Part shown: positions 1-6,853 of the stretch, in pieces
Layout: every line of letters starts with the position of its first letter
Position numbering within the stretch: the stretch's first letter is position 1
Assembly (NCBI GenBank): GCA_037446075.1
Contig: JBBIJH010000018.1
Coordinates: 1-29,908 of the forward strand
DNA length: 29,908 nucleotides
Source: JBBIJH01 sp037446075
GTDB taxonomy: Bacteria; Bacteroidota; Ignavibacteria; UBA10030; JAHEZR01
Reading direction: 5' to 3'
The notes under the pieces: model-generated
Seen by the model: only the letters and a program-made list of their open reading frames with translations
The model's database searches: none
Told to the model about the DNA's origin: nothing
Program-made: the position numbers and the translations under genes

Positions 1-1
1 A

Positions 2-1342
2 GTCAAGGTATTCCTCTGTGCTGGAAGAAGAGAACTGACAGGAGACCCGGAGACGAACTTCGGAGTTCTCAAGGAAGCGCTGAAGTGGAAGAAACATCAA
101 AAGCTCCAGCTTGTCGAACATGCCAATGCAAGAAAGCTTGGGGCGTACCCAAAGCCGGATATTCTCGTGGATGCCATATTCGGGACGGGGTTCACAGGCG
201 CTGTGAGAGGAGAATACGAGAGAATCATCCGATGGATGAATGAGAGTCGCTCGAAGGTAATCGCGGTGGATATTCCCTCTGGAGTTAATGCTGACAACGG
301 GAAGGTGGAAAACATCGCTGTCCGGGCGGATGCCACAATCACGATGGGACTGAGGAAAATTGGTTTGTTGGTACATCGTGGGAGAGAGTGTGCCGGCAGG
401 GTCTTCGTTGCGGACATTGGAATTCCTCGCGCTGTGTACGACCGTTCTGGTATCAAGACGTGGCTTGTCGAGAAGGACGATGTCCGTCGGATGCTCCCGC
501 GCAGGCCTTTCGACGCGCATAAGCATAGCGTCGGGAAGATTTTTGTTCTTGCTGGTGCTCGCGGACTCACCGGCGCAGCCGTCATGAGCTGCCAGTCGGC
601 GATGCGGGCGGGTGCTGGGGCAGTGGTCCTGGGAACTCCGAAGAGCCTTCTTCCGATCATTTCTCGAAAGCTGACGGAGGTGATGCCCCATCCGCTCGAA
701 GAGACCGATGTACAAACTATCAGCAAGAAAGCGCTGCCTGAGATAGATCGGTTTGTTCAGTGGTCTGATCTAGTCGTGATCGGTCCGGGCTTGGGTCGGA
801 ACAAGGAAACACAAGAGTTGATTCTCGACCTTGTGGTCTCGATCCGAAAACCGATTCTGGTTGACGCCGATGGCTTGAACGCTCTTGCGACGGAAACGTC
901 CTCGCTGAAGAAGAGAGAAGCGGAAACGATTCTCACACCGCACACCGGAGACCTTGCTCGAATCAGCTGCCGGGAGGCGGAGGAGATCGAGGAGGGCCGT
1001 ATTGAGGTTGCGCGTGTGCAGGCGAGGAAACTGAACTCCATTCTCGTCTTGAAGGGCGCTCCGACCGTCACTGCCACACCCGATGGCCGTGTCTACATCA
1101 ACAGTACAGGGAATCCTGGGATGGCGACAGCCGGGGCAGGCGATGTTCTCACCGGGACGATTGCAGCTTTGTGGGGTCAACACATCCCCGCTGTGGATGC
1201 GGCTGTATCCGGAGTCTTCCTCCACGGGTGGGCGGGTGACATGGCGAGAGCAAAGTATGGAGAGATGAGCTTGGTCGCCACCGATATACTCGAAGCCCTC
1301 CCAGCAGCAATCCGGCAAGTAAAAGCGGGAGATGGCAGCTGA
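2..1342 (+). CDS. nnr: Bifunctional NAD(P)H-hydrate epimerase / ADP-dependent dehydratase, 5'-truncated
   Basis: This enzyme repairs damaged NAD(P)H. The YjeF_N (NnrE) half epimerises R and S NAD(P)HX, and the ribokinase-like NnrD half dehydrates S-NAD(P)HX back to NAD(P)H using ADP. The frame is open from base 2 with no start codon, so the N-terminus lies outside the window; 446 residues are visible. In fragment numbering, the epimerase domain spans roughly residues 1-150 and includes VDAIFGTGFTG and IPSGVNADNG. The kinase-fold domain starts near residue 164 (KHSVGKIFVLAG) and carries the family motif GNPGMATAGAGDVLTG, with the catalytic Asp at about 381. The in-frame ATG at 167 would delete half of the epimerase domain, so it is not the real start. 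The TGA stop shares one base with the ATG of the next gene, which suggests translational coupling. Confidence 0.95.
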   Translation, partial: VKVFLCAGRRELTGDPETNFGVLKEALKWKKHQKLQLVEHANARKLGAYPKPDILVDAIFGTGFTGAVRGEYERIIRWMNESRSKVIAVDIPSGVNADNGKVENIAVRADATITMGLRKIGLLVHRGRECAGRVFVADIGIPRAVYDRSGIKTWLVEKDDVRRMLPRRPFDAHKHSVGKIFVLAGARGLTGAAVMSCQSAMRAGAGAVVLGTPKSLLPIISRKLTEVMPHPLEETDVQTISKKALPEIDRFVQWSDLVVIGPGLGRNKETQELILDLVVSIRKPILVDADGLNALATETSSLKKREAETILTPHTGDLARISCREAEEIEEGRIEVARVQARKLNSILVLKGAPTVTATPDGRVYINSTGNPGMATAGAGDVLTGTIAALWGQHIPAVDAAVSGVFLHGWAGDMARAKYGEMSLVATDILEALPAAIRQVKAGDGS

Positions 1343-1752
1343 TGGAAAATATCCGGCCTGCAAACTTTTGGCGCTATCAACTTCCAGCGCTGGTGTGGGC
1401 AGTATTTATCTTTACCCTCTCCTCGATCCCGGCCACGATGGTCCCGTTCTCTCCTCCACTCGGTCTTGATAAAGCTTTTCACGTTTCGATTTTCTTTGTC
1501 TTTGGTTTGTTGCTCAATCGGGCATTTCGATTCCAGAGTCGGCTGCCTTTGCTGTCGTCGCATCATCTGGTCTTGTCTCTCGTGATTGTCGCCTCTTACG
1601 GATTCCTCGATGAATTACACCAGACGGTCGTCCCGGGGAGGTCACCAGACTATGCAGATGCACTCGCGGATGCTGCAGGCGGGCTACTATCGACGGCCTA
1701 CTTGTTTGTGCGTCAGAAGATAAGCGCACGCCGTGAAATAGGGCTCCCCTAG
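1342..1752 (+). CDS. VanZ-like family membrane protein
   Basis: This 136-residue integral membrane protein has about four hydrophobic segments: one near residues 13-30, one near 42-58, one near 70-85 and one near 105-122. The C-terminal half carries the VanZ family signature, FLDELHQTVVPGRSPDYAD, followed by a DALADAAGG stretch. VanZ of the teicoplanin-resistance cluster is one member, but most chromosomal VanZ-like proteins have no known function, and nothing nearby suggests antibiotic resistance. The ATG overlaps the upstream TGA by one base (TGATG), so the two genes are probably translated together. It ends with TAG. The family call is secure and the function is unknown. Confidence 0.85.
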   Translation: MENIRPANFWRYQLPALVWAVFIFTLSSIPATMVPFSPPLGLDKAFHVSIFFVFGLLLNRAFRFQSRLPLLSSHHLVLSLVIVASYGFLDELHQTVVPGRSPDYADALADAAGGLLSTAYLFVRQKISARREIGLP

Positions 1753-1801
1753 GGTACGACCACTCGACCTTGACTTTCATTGCTGATTTGGGTAATTTGG
1801 T

Positions 1802-2935
1802 GTGGGATTCCGGTTTGAACTTCTTCATTCGGATGGCTCCGCACGGGCGGGGCTGATTCATACCGATCACGGGGTTGTCGAGACCCCTGTTTTTATTCCG
1901 ATCGGCACGCAAGGAACCGTGAAGAGTATTGAGCCACGCGAGCTGGAGGAGATCGGGGCTCAGATCATTTTAGGGAACACGTACCATCTTTCCTTGAGAC
2001 CAGGAGTAGAGCTGCTAAAGAATGCCGGGGGGTTGCATCGATTCGTCAACTGGAATCGTTCCATTCTAACAGACAGTGGAGGTTTCCAGGTATTCAGCTT
2101 GACGGGCCTGCGAGAGATATACGAATCGGGCTTTCGTTTCGATTCACACATCGATGGTTAGATTCACTTCTTCTCACCTGAGCGCGTCATTGAACTTCAA
2201 CGGGCGATCGGTGCGGACATCATCACAACTCTGGATGAGTGCCTGCCGTACCCTTGTGATTTTGAACACACCCGAGATTCCGTTCATCGGACCTTACGGT
2301 GGGCCGAACGCTCGAAGGAAGCAGAGAGGAATCTGAGAGAGGTTTATGCACACTCCCAGGCACTCTTTGGCATCGTCCAAGGAAGCACGTACACAGACCT
2401 TCGAAGAAGATGCATCGAGCGTCTGGTAGAATTGGACTTTGATGGTTACGCAATCGGTGGCTTGGCGGTGGGTGAACCTGTCCCGGTGATGTATGAAGTC
2501 GTGAAGTTCTGTACAGAGCTTCTGCCCGCCGATAAGCCTCGGTACTTGATGGGAGTGGGGACACCGGAGAATCTATTGGAATCAATCGAGCGGGGTTGTG
2601 ACATGTTTGATTGTGTCCTTCCCACGAGGAACGGCCGGAACGGGATGGCGTTCACTTCTGCGGGGACTATCACTTTGAAGAACGCACGTTACAAGGATGA
2701 CTTCCAGCCGCTAGATCTGGACTGTTTCTGTTATTGTTGCAAGAACTTTACGCGCGCGTATCTGCGTTATCTCTATCAGACGAAGGAAATCCTGGGACTT
2801 CAATTGATGACGCTCCATAATCTTAGTTACTACCTATCCCTGATGCAGTCGGCGCGTGAAGCAATTAGGGACGGGCGGTTCAGAGCTTGGAAGAGAGAAT
2901 CTCTAGCCCGGCTTGGTACTGAGTCAAGAAACTAA
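1802..2935 (+). pseudogene. tgt: Queuine tRNA-ribosyltransferase (tgt) interrupted by one in-frame TAG
   Basis: Tgt exchanges guanine-34 for a 7-deazaguanine base (preQ1 in bacteria) in tRNAs with GUN anticodons. Reading from the GTG at 1802, the frame encodes a normal-length protein of 377 positions, but codon 120 (2159-2161) is TAG. The frame is identical before and after it, so this is a nonsense change and not a frameshift. All expected parts are present. Upstream lies the substrate Asp in LTDSGGFQVFSLTG. Downstream lie DMFDCVLPTRNGRNG with the nucleophilic Asp, and the zinc site CFCYCC plus the His of TLHNLSYY. Homologues usually read DGS(K/R)H where this gene reads DG-stop-IH, so TCG (Ser) to TAG is a one-base explanation. 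The 119-residue fragment could not be active. A sequencing or assembly error, a recent real mutation, or suppression are the options. No clear Shine-Dalgarno precedes the GTG. Confidence 0.88.
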
Positions 2936-2968
2936 GATTGGAACTGAACACTCTAAGGAGAAAAGTGC

Positions 2969-3298
2969 ATGACCTATCCGTTTGAGCTGTTAGCAATGCA
3001 GCCACCCTCGCAGGAGGGAGGACAGGGTGGAGGTCTTTTGAATTTATTCCTCCCTTTAGTACTGATTTTCATCGTCTTCTATTTCTTTATCATCCGCCCT
3101 CAGCAAAAAAGGCAAAAAGAACGGCAGAGCTTGCTGGGCTCACTGAAGAAGGGCGACAAAGTGGTTGCGGCAGGTGGTCTGCACGGTACGATTGTCGGGA
3201 TAGATGACAAGACTTTGCTCCTCCAGGTTGCAGAGAATGTGAAGGTAAAGTGCGAGCGGAGCTCTGTTATTACGATTCTTAAAGAAGCTGAGGGATAA
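2969..3298 (+). CDS. yajC: Preprotein translocase accessory subunit YajC
   Basis: YajC is a small inner-membrane protein that associates with SecDF and the SecYEG translocon. The 109-residue product has a short Gly-rich N-terminus, one transmembrane helix at about residues 24-42 and the family hallmark FFIIRPQQKRQKE immediately after it. A cytoplasmic domain with GDKVVAAGGLHGTIVGIDD follows. The ATG is preceded by a good Shine-Dalgarno (AAGGAG, 2955-2960). tgt-yajC adjacency is common in bacteria, often with secDF downstream. Here ribBA follows instead, and secDF is not in the window. Confidence 0.95.
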   Translation: MTYPFELLAMQPPSQEGGQGGGLLNLFLPLVLIFIVFYFFIIRPQQKRQKERQSLLGSLKKGDKVVAAGGLHGTIVGIDDKTLLLQVAENVKVKCERSSVITILKEAEG

Positions 3299-3320
3299 GA
3301 TTCAGGCTGCGGGGTGAATT

Positions 3321-4547
3321 ATGAAGGAAAGGAAGAGCGCTGGATTCTCGAGCATTCCAGAAGCGATCGAGGCGATTAAGGCAGGTAAGATTGTCATCGT
3401 CGTCGATGACGAAGATCGGGAGAATGAGGGCGACTTCGTTGTGGCTGGCGAAAAGGTTACGCCCGAGGCCATCAATTTCATGCTCAAATACGGACGGGGC
3501 GTGCTCTGTGCGCCCATCACAACTCAGCGCGCGAATGAACTCGGGCTGGAATCAATGGTCGACAGCAACACCTCTCTCCACGAGACTTCATTCACAGTTT
3601 CGGTGGACTTCATTCACGGGACGAGCACGGGTGTCTCAGCAGCCGATCGTGCTGCCACGATCCAAGCCCTCATCAATCCGAAGACGAAGGCGAGCGATCT
3701 CGCTCGGCCTGGTCATGTGTTTCCATTGAAGGCGTTGGATGGCGGGGTCCTTCGCCGTGCAGGTCACACCGAAGCTGTTATTGATCTGTGCCGCCTTGCG
3801 GGTTTATATCCCGCTGGAGCTCTTTGTGAGATATTGAAGGAAGACGGTTCGATGGCTCGCGTGCCCGACCTTCTGAAGCTTGCAAGCGAATTCGAATTGA
3901 AGGTCGTGACAGTCAGGCGCCTCATCGAATATCGTATGCAGAGAGAGAAGCTTGTTCAGCGAGTTGTCTCGACCGTCCTACCAACACGATACGGCGAGTT
4001 CAAAGTGCACCTCTACAAGAGTGAGACCGATAGCAAGGAGCACGTCGCCTTGGTGAAGGGAGAAATCTCTGCTGAGCGCCCAACGCTCGTTCGTGTCCAC
4101 TCCGAGTGCTTAACAGGAGACGTTTTCGGATCGCTGCGATGCGATTGCCATGATCAGCTTGTTTCGGCTATACAAATGGTCGAAAGAGAAGGCTGCGGAG
4201 TCGTTCTTTACATGAGGCAAGAAGGAAGGGGAATCGGACTGGCGAACAAGTTAAAAGCATACACCTTGCAGGATGAAGGGATGGATACGGTGGAAGCAAA
4301 TGAGAAGCTGGGTTTCCGTCCAGACTTGAGGGACTATGGGATTGGAGCGCAGATCTTGCGCGACCTCGGGGTGGGCAAAATGCGGTTAATGACGAATAAC
4401 CCGAAAAAGGTAGTGGGTCTACACGGTTACGGACTGAAGATCGTTGAGCGCGTACCGCTCGAAGTACAGCCAAATGAGAAAAATGAAAAGTACTTGGTCA
4501 CGAAGCGGGATAAGCTCGGACACCTTCTCCTTGTGAAGCATCCCTAG
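3321..4547 (+). CDS. ribBA: Bifunctional 3,4-dihydroxy-2-butanone-4-phosphate synthase / GTP cyclohydrolase II
   Basis: RibBA supplies both precursors of riboflavin: the four-carbon unit from ribulose 5-phosphate (RibB half) and the pyrimidine from GTP (RibA half). The protein has 408 residues, normal for the fusion. The RibB half covers about residues 1-205, with the acidic metal and substrate loop DDEDRENEGDF (29-39) and RAGHTEAVIDL. The RibA half covers about 210-408, with zinc ligands C263, C274 and C276 in CLTGDVFGSLRCDC and the active-site stretch RQEGRGIGLANK. All key residues are intact in both halves, so both activities are expected. It follows yajC by 22 bases and ends with TAG. A likely new transcription unit starts after it, with a promoter and hairpin before greA. 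No FMN riboswitch was seen upstream. Confidence 0.97.
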   Translation: MKERKSAGFSSIPEAIEAIKAGKIVIVVDDEDRENEGDFVVAGEKVTPEAINFMLKYGRGVLCAPITTQRANELGLESMVDSNTSLHETSFTVSVDFIHGTSTGVSAADRAATIQALINPKTKASDLARPGHVFPLKALDGGVLRRAGHTEAVIDLCRLAGLYPAGALCEILKEDGSMARVPDLLKLASEFELKVVTVRRLIEYRMQREKLVQRVVSTVLPTRYGEFKVHLYKSETDSKEHVALVKGEISAERPTLVRVHSECLTGDVFGSLRCDCHDQLVSAIQMVEREGCGVVLYMRQEGRGIGLANKLKAYTLQDEGMDTVEANEKLGFRPDLRDYGIGAQILRDLGVGKMRLMTNNPKKVVGLHGYGLKIVERVPLEVQPNEKNEKYLVTKRDKLGHLLLVKHP

Positions 4548-4575
4548 TTGAATGTTCCCGTATAAAAGATTTTAC

Positions 4576-4603
4576 TTGACTTTTGTTCAGAAATTCATAT
4601 TAG
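4576..4603 (+). promoter_or_regulatory. Candidate sigma-70-type promoter ahead of greA
   Basis: TTGACT at 4576-4581 matches 5 of 6 bases of the -35 consensus. It is followed after 16 bases by TATTAG (4598-4603), a 4 of 6 match to the -10 box, in an AT-rich stretch just after the ribBA stop. A start near 4610 would give a leader of about 130 bases before greA that contains the hairpin at 4645-4675. This is prediction from pattern only. Confidence 0.45.
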
Positions 4604-4644
4604 TTCAACAGGAACAGATGCAGTAGTCAAAGGCACTCGTTTGT

Positions 4645-4685
4645 AGCCACCATTCCCCGTCACGGGAATGATGGCTTTTCTTTTT
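4645..4685 (+). terminator. Intrinsic terminator or attenuator hairpin in the greA leader
   Basis: AGCCACCATTCCC pairs with GGGAATGATGGCT (12 of 13 pairs) across a short CGTCAC-type loop. The run TTTTCTTTTT follows directly. This is a textbook rho-independent terminator. It could end the upstream ribBA transcript. It also lies downstream of the candidate promoter at 4576 and 60 bases before greA, so it may attenuate greA or release a short leader RNA. Confidence 0.8.
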
Positions 4686-4741
4686 GAAGGTCGGCAGCAT
4701 GGTGGGAAAGAAGAAATGATAAACGCAATGGCGATGTTGTG

Positions 4742-5233
4742 ATGCCCGGGAATAGCAAGTCGAATAGCGCAGTTTACCTCACACGCGAGCGACTCGTAGA
4801 GCTTGAGGCCGAGCTGCGCGAGTTGAAAACGAAGGGCCGGAGAGAGATGGCACAGAAAATTGCAGAGGCCCGCGGCCACGGTGACCTCGCCGAAAATTCT
4901 GAGTACGATGCGGCAAAAGAAGCTCAGGAGCATTTGGAAATCCGCATTGCCAAGCTGGAAGAAACTCTCTCCAGGGCAAGGATCATCGAGAGCAAAGACT
5001 TGCCGAACGATAAGGTCTACATTCTTTCGACGGTGAAAGTGAAAGATGTAAAGTCGAATCGGGAGTTTCGTTACACGCTGGTGTCGCCAGAGGAATCCAA
5101 CTTCAACGAGAACAAGATCTCCGTAACCTCTCCTGTGGGCAAGGCCTTGCTGGGCAAGAAAGTTGGAGAGGTCGTCAAGATCAACGTGCCTGCAGGCACC
5201 TTAGAGTATGAGATCATCGATATCGAAAGGTGA
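4742..5233 (+). CDS. greA: Transcription elongation factor GreA
   Basis: GreA enters the secondary channel of RNA polymerase and stimulates cleavage of backtracked RNA. The 163-residue product has the N-terminal coiled coil (about residues 8-75), with the acidic tip motif GDLAENSEYDAAKE that positions the catalytic magnesium. The C-terminal FKBP-like domain (about 82-160) includes ISVTSPVGKALLGKKVGE. GTG (4739) and ATG (4742) are adjacent possible starts. ATG is preferred, although no strong Shine-Dalgarno is visible. The gene is preceded by a candidate promoter and a terminator hairpin (see 4576-4685). A CYTH-domain gene follows 77 bases later. Confidence 0.96.
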   Translation: MPGNSKSNSAVYLTRERLVELEAELRELKTKGRREMAQKIAEARGHGDLAENSEYDAAKEAQEHLEIRIAKLEETLSRARIIESKDLPNDKVYILSTVKVKDVKSNREFRYTLVSPEESNFNENKISVTSPVGKALLGKKVGEVVKINVPAGTLEYEIIDIER

Positions 5234-5310
5234 GACTCTTCCCACCGTCATCCTTGCCGCTCAGTTGCCTCATATCTCGTGGGCAGCTCCTTCCGCGTGC
5301 AGCTGAAAGC

Positions 5311-5805
5311 ATGCCTGAAAACCTGGAAATCAAGAACAAGGCTTCGAATCTTTCAGAGCTAGAGATCATCGCTAGGAAATTGGGTCGCTGTGTCTTCTCG
5401 GGTGTGCAGAAAGACACGTATTTTCGAGTTACTAAGGGAAGACTGAAGCTACGGGAGACAACGAGACGTTCAGAGTTAATCTTCTATGAGCGACCGAACC
5501 AGGCCAAGGCTAGATGGAGCATCTATACGACGGCGAGAGTTGGAGAACCAGCGAAAGTGAAATCAATCTTGCAACGGATCTTGGGGGTGACCCGAGTTGT
5601 GACAAAGCATCGAAAGGTGTATATTTACGGTGATGCACGGATTCATCTCGACAGGGTGCGCGGTCTCGGCAACTTCATCGAGATAGAAGTTGTCAGACGC
5701 GGCAAGAGACAGCAAGCACGTGAGCTGATGAAGTCATTGTGCGCGACATTCGGACTTGATGGGAAAGTCCCGAGCAGCGGCTCTTATTCCGATCTGGTTG
5801 GCTGA
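5311..5805 (+). CDS. CYTH-domain protein (class IV adenylate cyclase / thiamine-triphosphatase-like)
   Basis: This 164-residue protein belongs to the CYTH (triphosphate tunnel metalloenzyme) superfamily. Supporting evidence is the N-terminal NLEIKNKA strand (ExK-type signature), paired basic and acidic strands such as RLKLRE and LIFYERPNQ, and a C-terminal GLGNFIEIEVV strand that matches the acidic metal-binding strand. Members of this fold hydrolyse or cyclise triphosphates, including CyaB-type cyclase, thiamine triphosphatase and inorganic triphosphatase. The substrate cannot be told from sequence. The ATG at 5311 is chosen because the conserved domain begins at residue 4. The open frame extends upstream to 5230, overlapping the greA stop, but that extension does not look like family sequence. 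No partner gene nearby indicates the substrate. Confidence 0.8.
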   Translation: MPENLEIKNKASNLSELEIIARKLGRCVFSGVQKDTYFRVTKGRLKLRETTRRSELIFYERPNQAKARWSIYTTARVGEPAKVKSILQRILGVTRVVTKHRKVYIYGDARIHLDRVRGLGNFIEIEVVRRGKRQQARELMKSLCATFGLDGKVPSSGSYSDLVG

Positions 5806-5891
5806 AGATGAGATGGCTTCGGGCTTTTCTCTAACGCCTTAATTTGTTGCGGATGAGGCGGTTAGGTCAGAAGCGAGGTCCAAAAAATTAC

Positions 5892-5920
5892 TTGCAAACG
5901 GACACCAGATTTATTATATT
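5892..5920 (+). promoter_or_regulatory. Promoter of tRNA-Gly
   Basis: TTGCAA (5892-5897) and TATATT (5915-5920) are separated by exactly 17 bases. They match the -35 and -10 consensus at 4 and 5 of 6 positions. The predicted start falls within a few bases of the mature tRNA 5' end at 5929, so position and spacing both fit a stable-RNA promoter. Confidence 0.7.
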
Positions 5921-5928
5921 CTCGCAGC

Positions 5929-6001
5929 GCGGGAATAGCTCAGTTGGCAGAGCGTCACCTTGCCAAGGTGAATGTCGCGGGTTCGAATCCCGTTTCCCGC
6001 T
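5929..6001 (+). tRNA. tRNA-Gly (anticodon GCC)
   Basis: The sequence folds as a complete cloverleaf. The acceptor arm is GCGGGAA/TTCCCGC, the D arm is GCTC...GAGC, and the anticodon arm is TCACC-TTGCCAA-GGTGA with anticodon GCC. The T arm is GCGGG-TTCGAAT-CCCGT. CCA is not encoded. It reads glycine codons GGC and GGT. It stands alone, with its own promoter upstream and terminator-like hairpins downstream. Confidence 0.97.
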
Positions 6002-6021
6002 CTGTCCCGCTAACGCGGGAC

Positions 6022-6057
6022 ACGTGGCGGCTCGCTTGCACGGGTTGCCATGTTTTT
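6022..6057 (+). terminator. Probable terminator of tRNA-Gly
   Basis: ACGTGGC (6022-6028) pairs with GCCATGT (6047-6053), seven pairs with one G-U, and runs into TTTTT. It is preceded by a perfect 8-bp hairpin, TGTCCCGC-TAAC-GCGGGACA (6003-6022), directly after the tRNA; the two share one base. Either or both may define the 3' end of the precursor. Confidence 0.5.
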
Positions 6058-6077
6058 CACACTTCCTCTTTAAGATG

Positions 6078-6115
6078 CCCCGCCGCCCCCAATCCCACCA
6101 GGTGGCGGGGTTTTT
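6078..6115 (+). terminator. Second terminator-like hairpin after tRNA-Gly
   Basis: CCCCGCC (6078-6084) pairs perfectly with GGCGGGG (6104-6110) and is followed by TTTTT (6111-6115). The loop of 19 bases is long. It lies 76 bases beyond the tRNA and may act as a back-up terminator that insulates the next gene. Confidence 0.6.
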
Positions 6116-6253
6116 GTTCCTGAACGTCGCGGTGGAAGTGCGGGAGATGTTCAGGAGCGCGATGAGCGCAAGTTTGAGACGTGGGCCTAGGAGGGCTTTT
6201 GGAGCTCCATCGCCGGTAGCGATCGTACAGAATTCCGGGCATCAGTCTGGCAC

Positions 6254-6472
6254 ATGTTCTTCGCTTATTTCCTGATAATCGTCGGGGTGGTTTTTCTTCT
6301 GAAGAACCTGGGAGTCCTACCGAGAGGGTCATGGGGGGTTATCTGGCCATCTCTGCTCATCGCTTGGGGTCTGTCGATTCTCTTCGGTCGAGGAAAGTAC
6401 TGGTGGTTCTCGGGATGGGAAGGCCATCGGAGTGGCAAAGGAACGAAAGAAGGACATTTCCCCGGAGCATGA
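6254..6472 (+). CDS. Small two-helix membrane protein (LiaI/LiaF-like transmembrane domain)
   Basis: The 72-residue product has two hydrophobic helices at about residues 3-20 and 28-44, joined by GVLPRGSWG. A basic and aromatic tail, GRGKYWW, follows. The pattern of a helix ending in KNLGVLP, then W-P-x-L-L-I-x-W-G, is typical of the small LiaI-LiaF-like transmembrane domain (DUF5668 type) found in envelope-stress and unknown membrane proteins. Only this domain is present, without the C-terminal beta-helix part of LiaF. The stop is 8 bases before tRNA-Leu, so the two may be co-transcribed. The start has no strong Shine-Dalgarno. The function is unknown. Confidence 0.6.
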   Translation: MFFAYFLIIVGVVFLLKNLGVLPRGSWGVIWPSLLIAWGLSILFGRGKYWWFSGWEGHRSGKGTKEGHFPGA

Positions 6473-6480
6473 GCAATAAT

Positions 6481-6569
6481 GCCGGGGTGGCGGAACTGGT
6501 AGACGCGAAGGACTTAAAATCCTTTGTCCCGTAAAGCGGGACGTACCGGTTCGATTCCGGTCCCCGGCA
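6481..6569 (+). tRNA. tRNA-Leu (anticodon TAA)
   Basis: This is a class II tRNA with acceptor GCCGGGG/CCCCGGC and anticodon arm AAGGA-CTTAAAA-TCCTT giving anticodon UAA. It has a long variable arm (TGTCCCGTAAAGCGGGACG) and T arm ACCGG-TTCGATT-CCGGT. The length of 89 bases and the variable arm fit leucine. CCA is not encoded. Confidence 0.97.
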
Positions 6570-6570
6570 C

Positions 6571-6618
6571 GTGGAATTTGCAAATTGGAAATTTCCAACC
6601 AGATTGAAAATTCTCCTT
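6571..6618. repeat. AT-rich spacer with perfect palindrome and inverted partner
   Basis: The spacer between tRNA-Leu and tRNA-Val contains the perfect 14-base palindrome TTGGAAATTTCCAA (6585-6598). It begins with GGAATTTGCAAATTGG. The reverse complement of the next spacer (about 6709-6737) reads GGAATTTGGAATCTTGAAAT and matches at about 17 of 21 positions. The two spacers therefore carry a diverged inverted repeat that flanks tRNA-Val. Confidence 0.5.
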
Positions 6619-6693
6619 GGGCTCTTAGCTCAGTTGGTTCAGAGCGCTACCTTGACACGGTAGAGGTCAGTGGTTCGAATCCACTAGGGCCCA
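6619..6693 (+). tRNA. tRNA-Val (anticodon GAC)
   Basis: The cloverleaf has acceptor GGGCTCT/AGGGCCC (one T-G pair) and D arm GCTC...GAGC. The anticodon arm is CTACC-TTGACAC-GGTAG with anticodon GAC, and the T arm is AGTGG-TTCGAAT-CCACT. It reads GTC and GTT. CCA is not encoded. Confidence 0.96.
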
Positions 6694-6741
6694 CGAGGAA
6701 AAAAATCGAGATTCGAATTTCAAGATTCCAAATTCCTACGT

Positions 6742-6815
6742 GGCGACGTACCCAAGTGGCTTAAGGGAGAGGTCTGCAAAACCTCGATTCGGCGGTTCGA
6801 ATCCGCCCGTCGCCT
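6742..6815 (+). tRNA. tRNA-Cys (anticodon GCA)
   Basis: The cloverleaf has acceptor GGCGACG/CGTCGCC and anticodon arm GAGGT-CTGCAAA-ACCTC with anticodon GCA. The T arm is GGCGG-TTCGAAT-CCGCC. CCA is not encoded. It ends 38 bases before thrS and may share its transcript. Confidence 0.96.
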
Positions 6816-6853
6816 CGAACTGCGGGGAGCGATACAACCCATAGCATTTCCAG

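Noticed and set aside
2159..2161. Programmed TAG recoding (pyrrolysine or stop reassignment) in tgt
   Set aside because: TAG is the normal stop of many conserved genes in the window, the usual residue here is Ser or similar, and no insertion element was seen.
5844..6275. Open frame of 143 codons across tRNA-Gly
   Set aside because: It runs through the tRNA and both terminator hairpins, and its translation has no protein-like content.
6475..6480. AATAAT as a -10 box for tRNA-Leu
   Set aside because: It abuts the first tRNA base, so transcription would start inside the tRNA. There is also no -35 partner.
6816..6853. T-box leader before thrS
   Set aside because: The gap is only 38 bases and has no T-box antiterminator motif.
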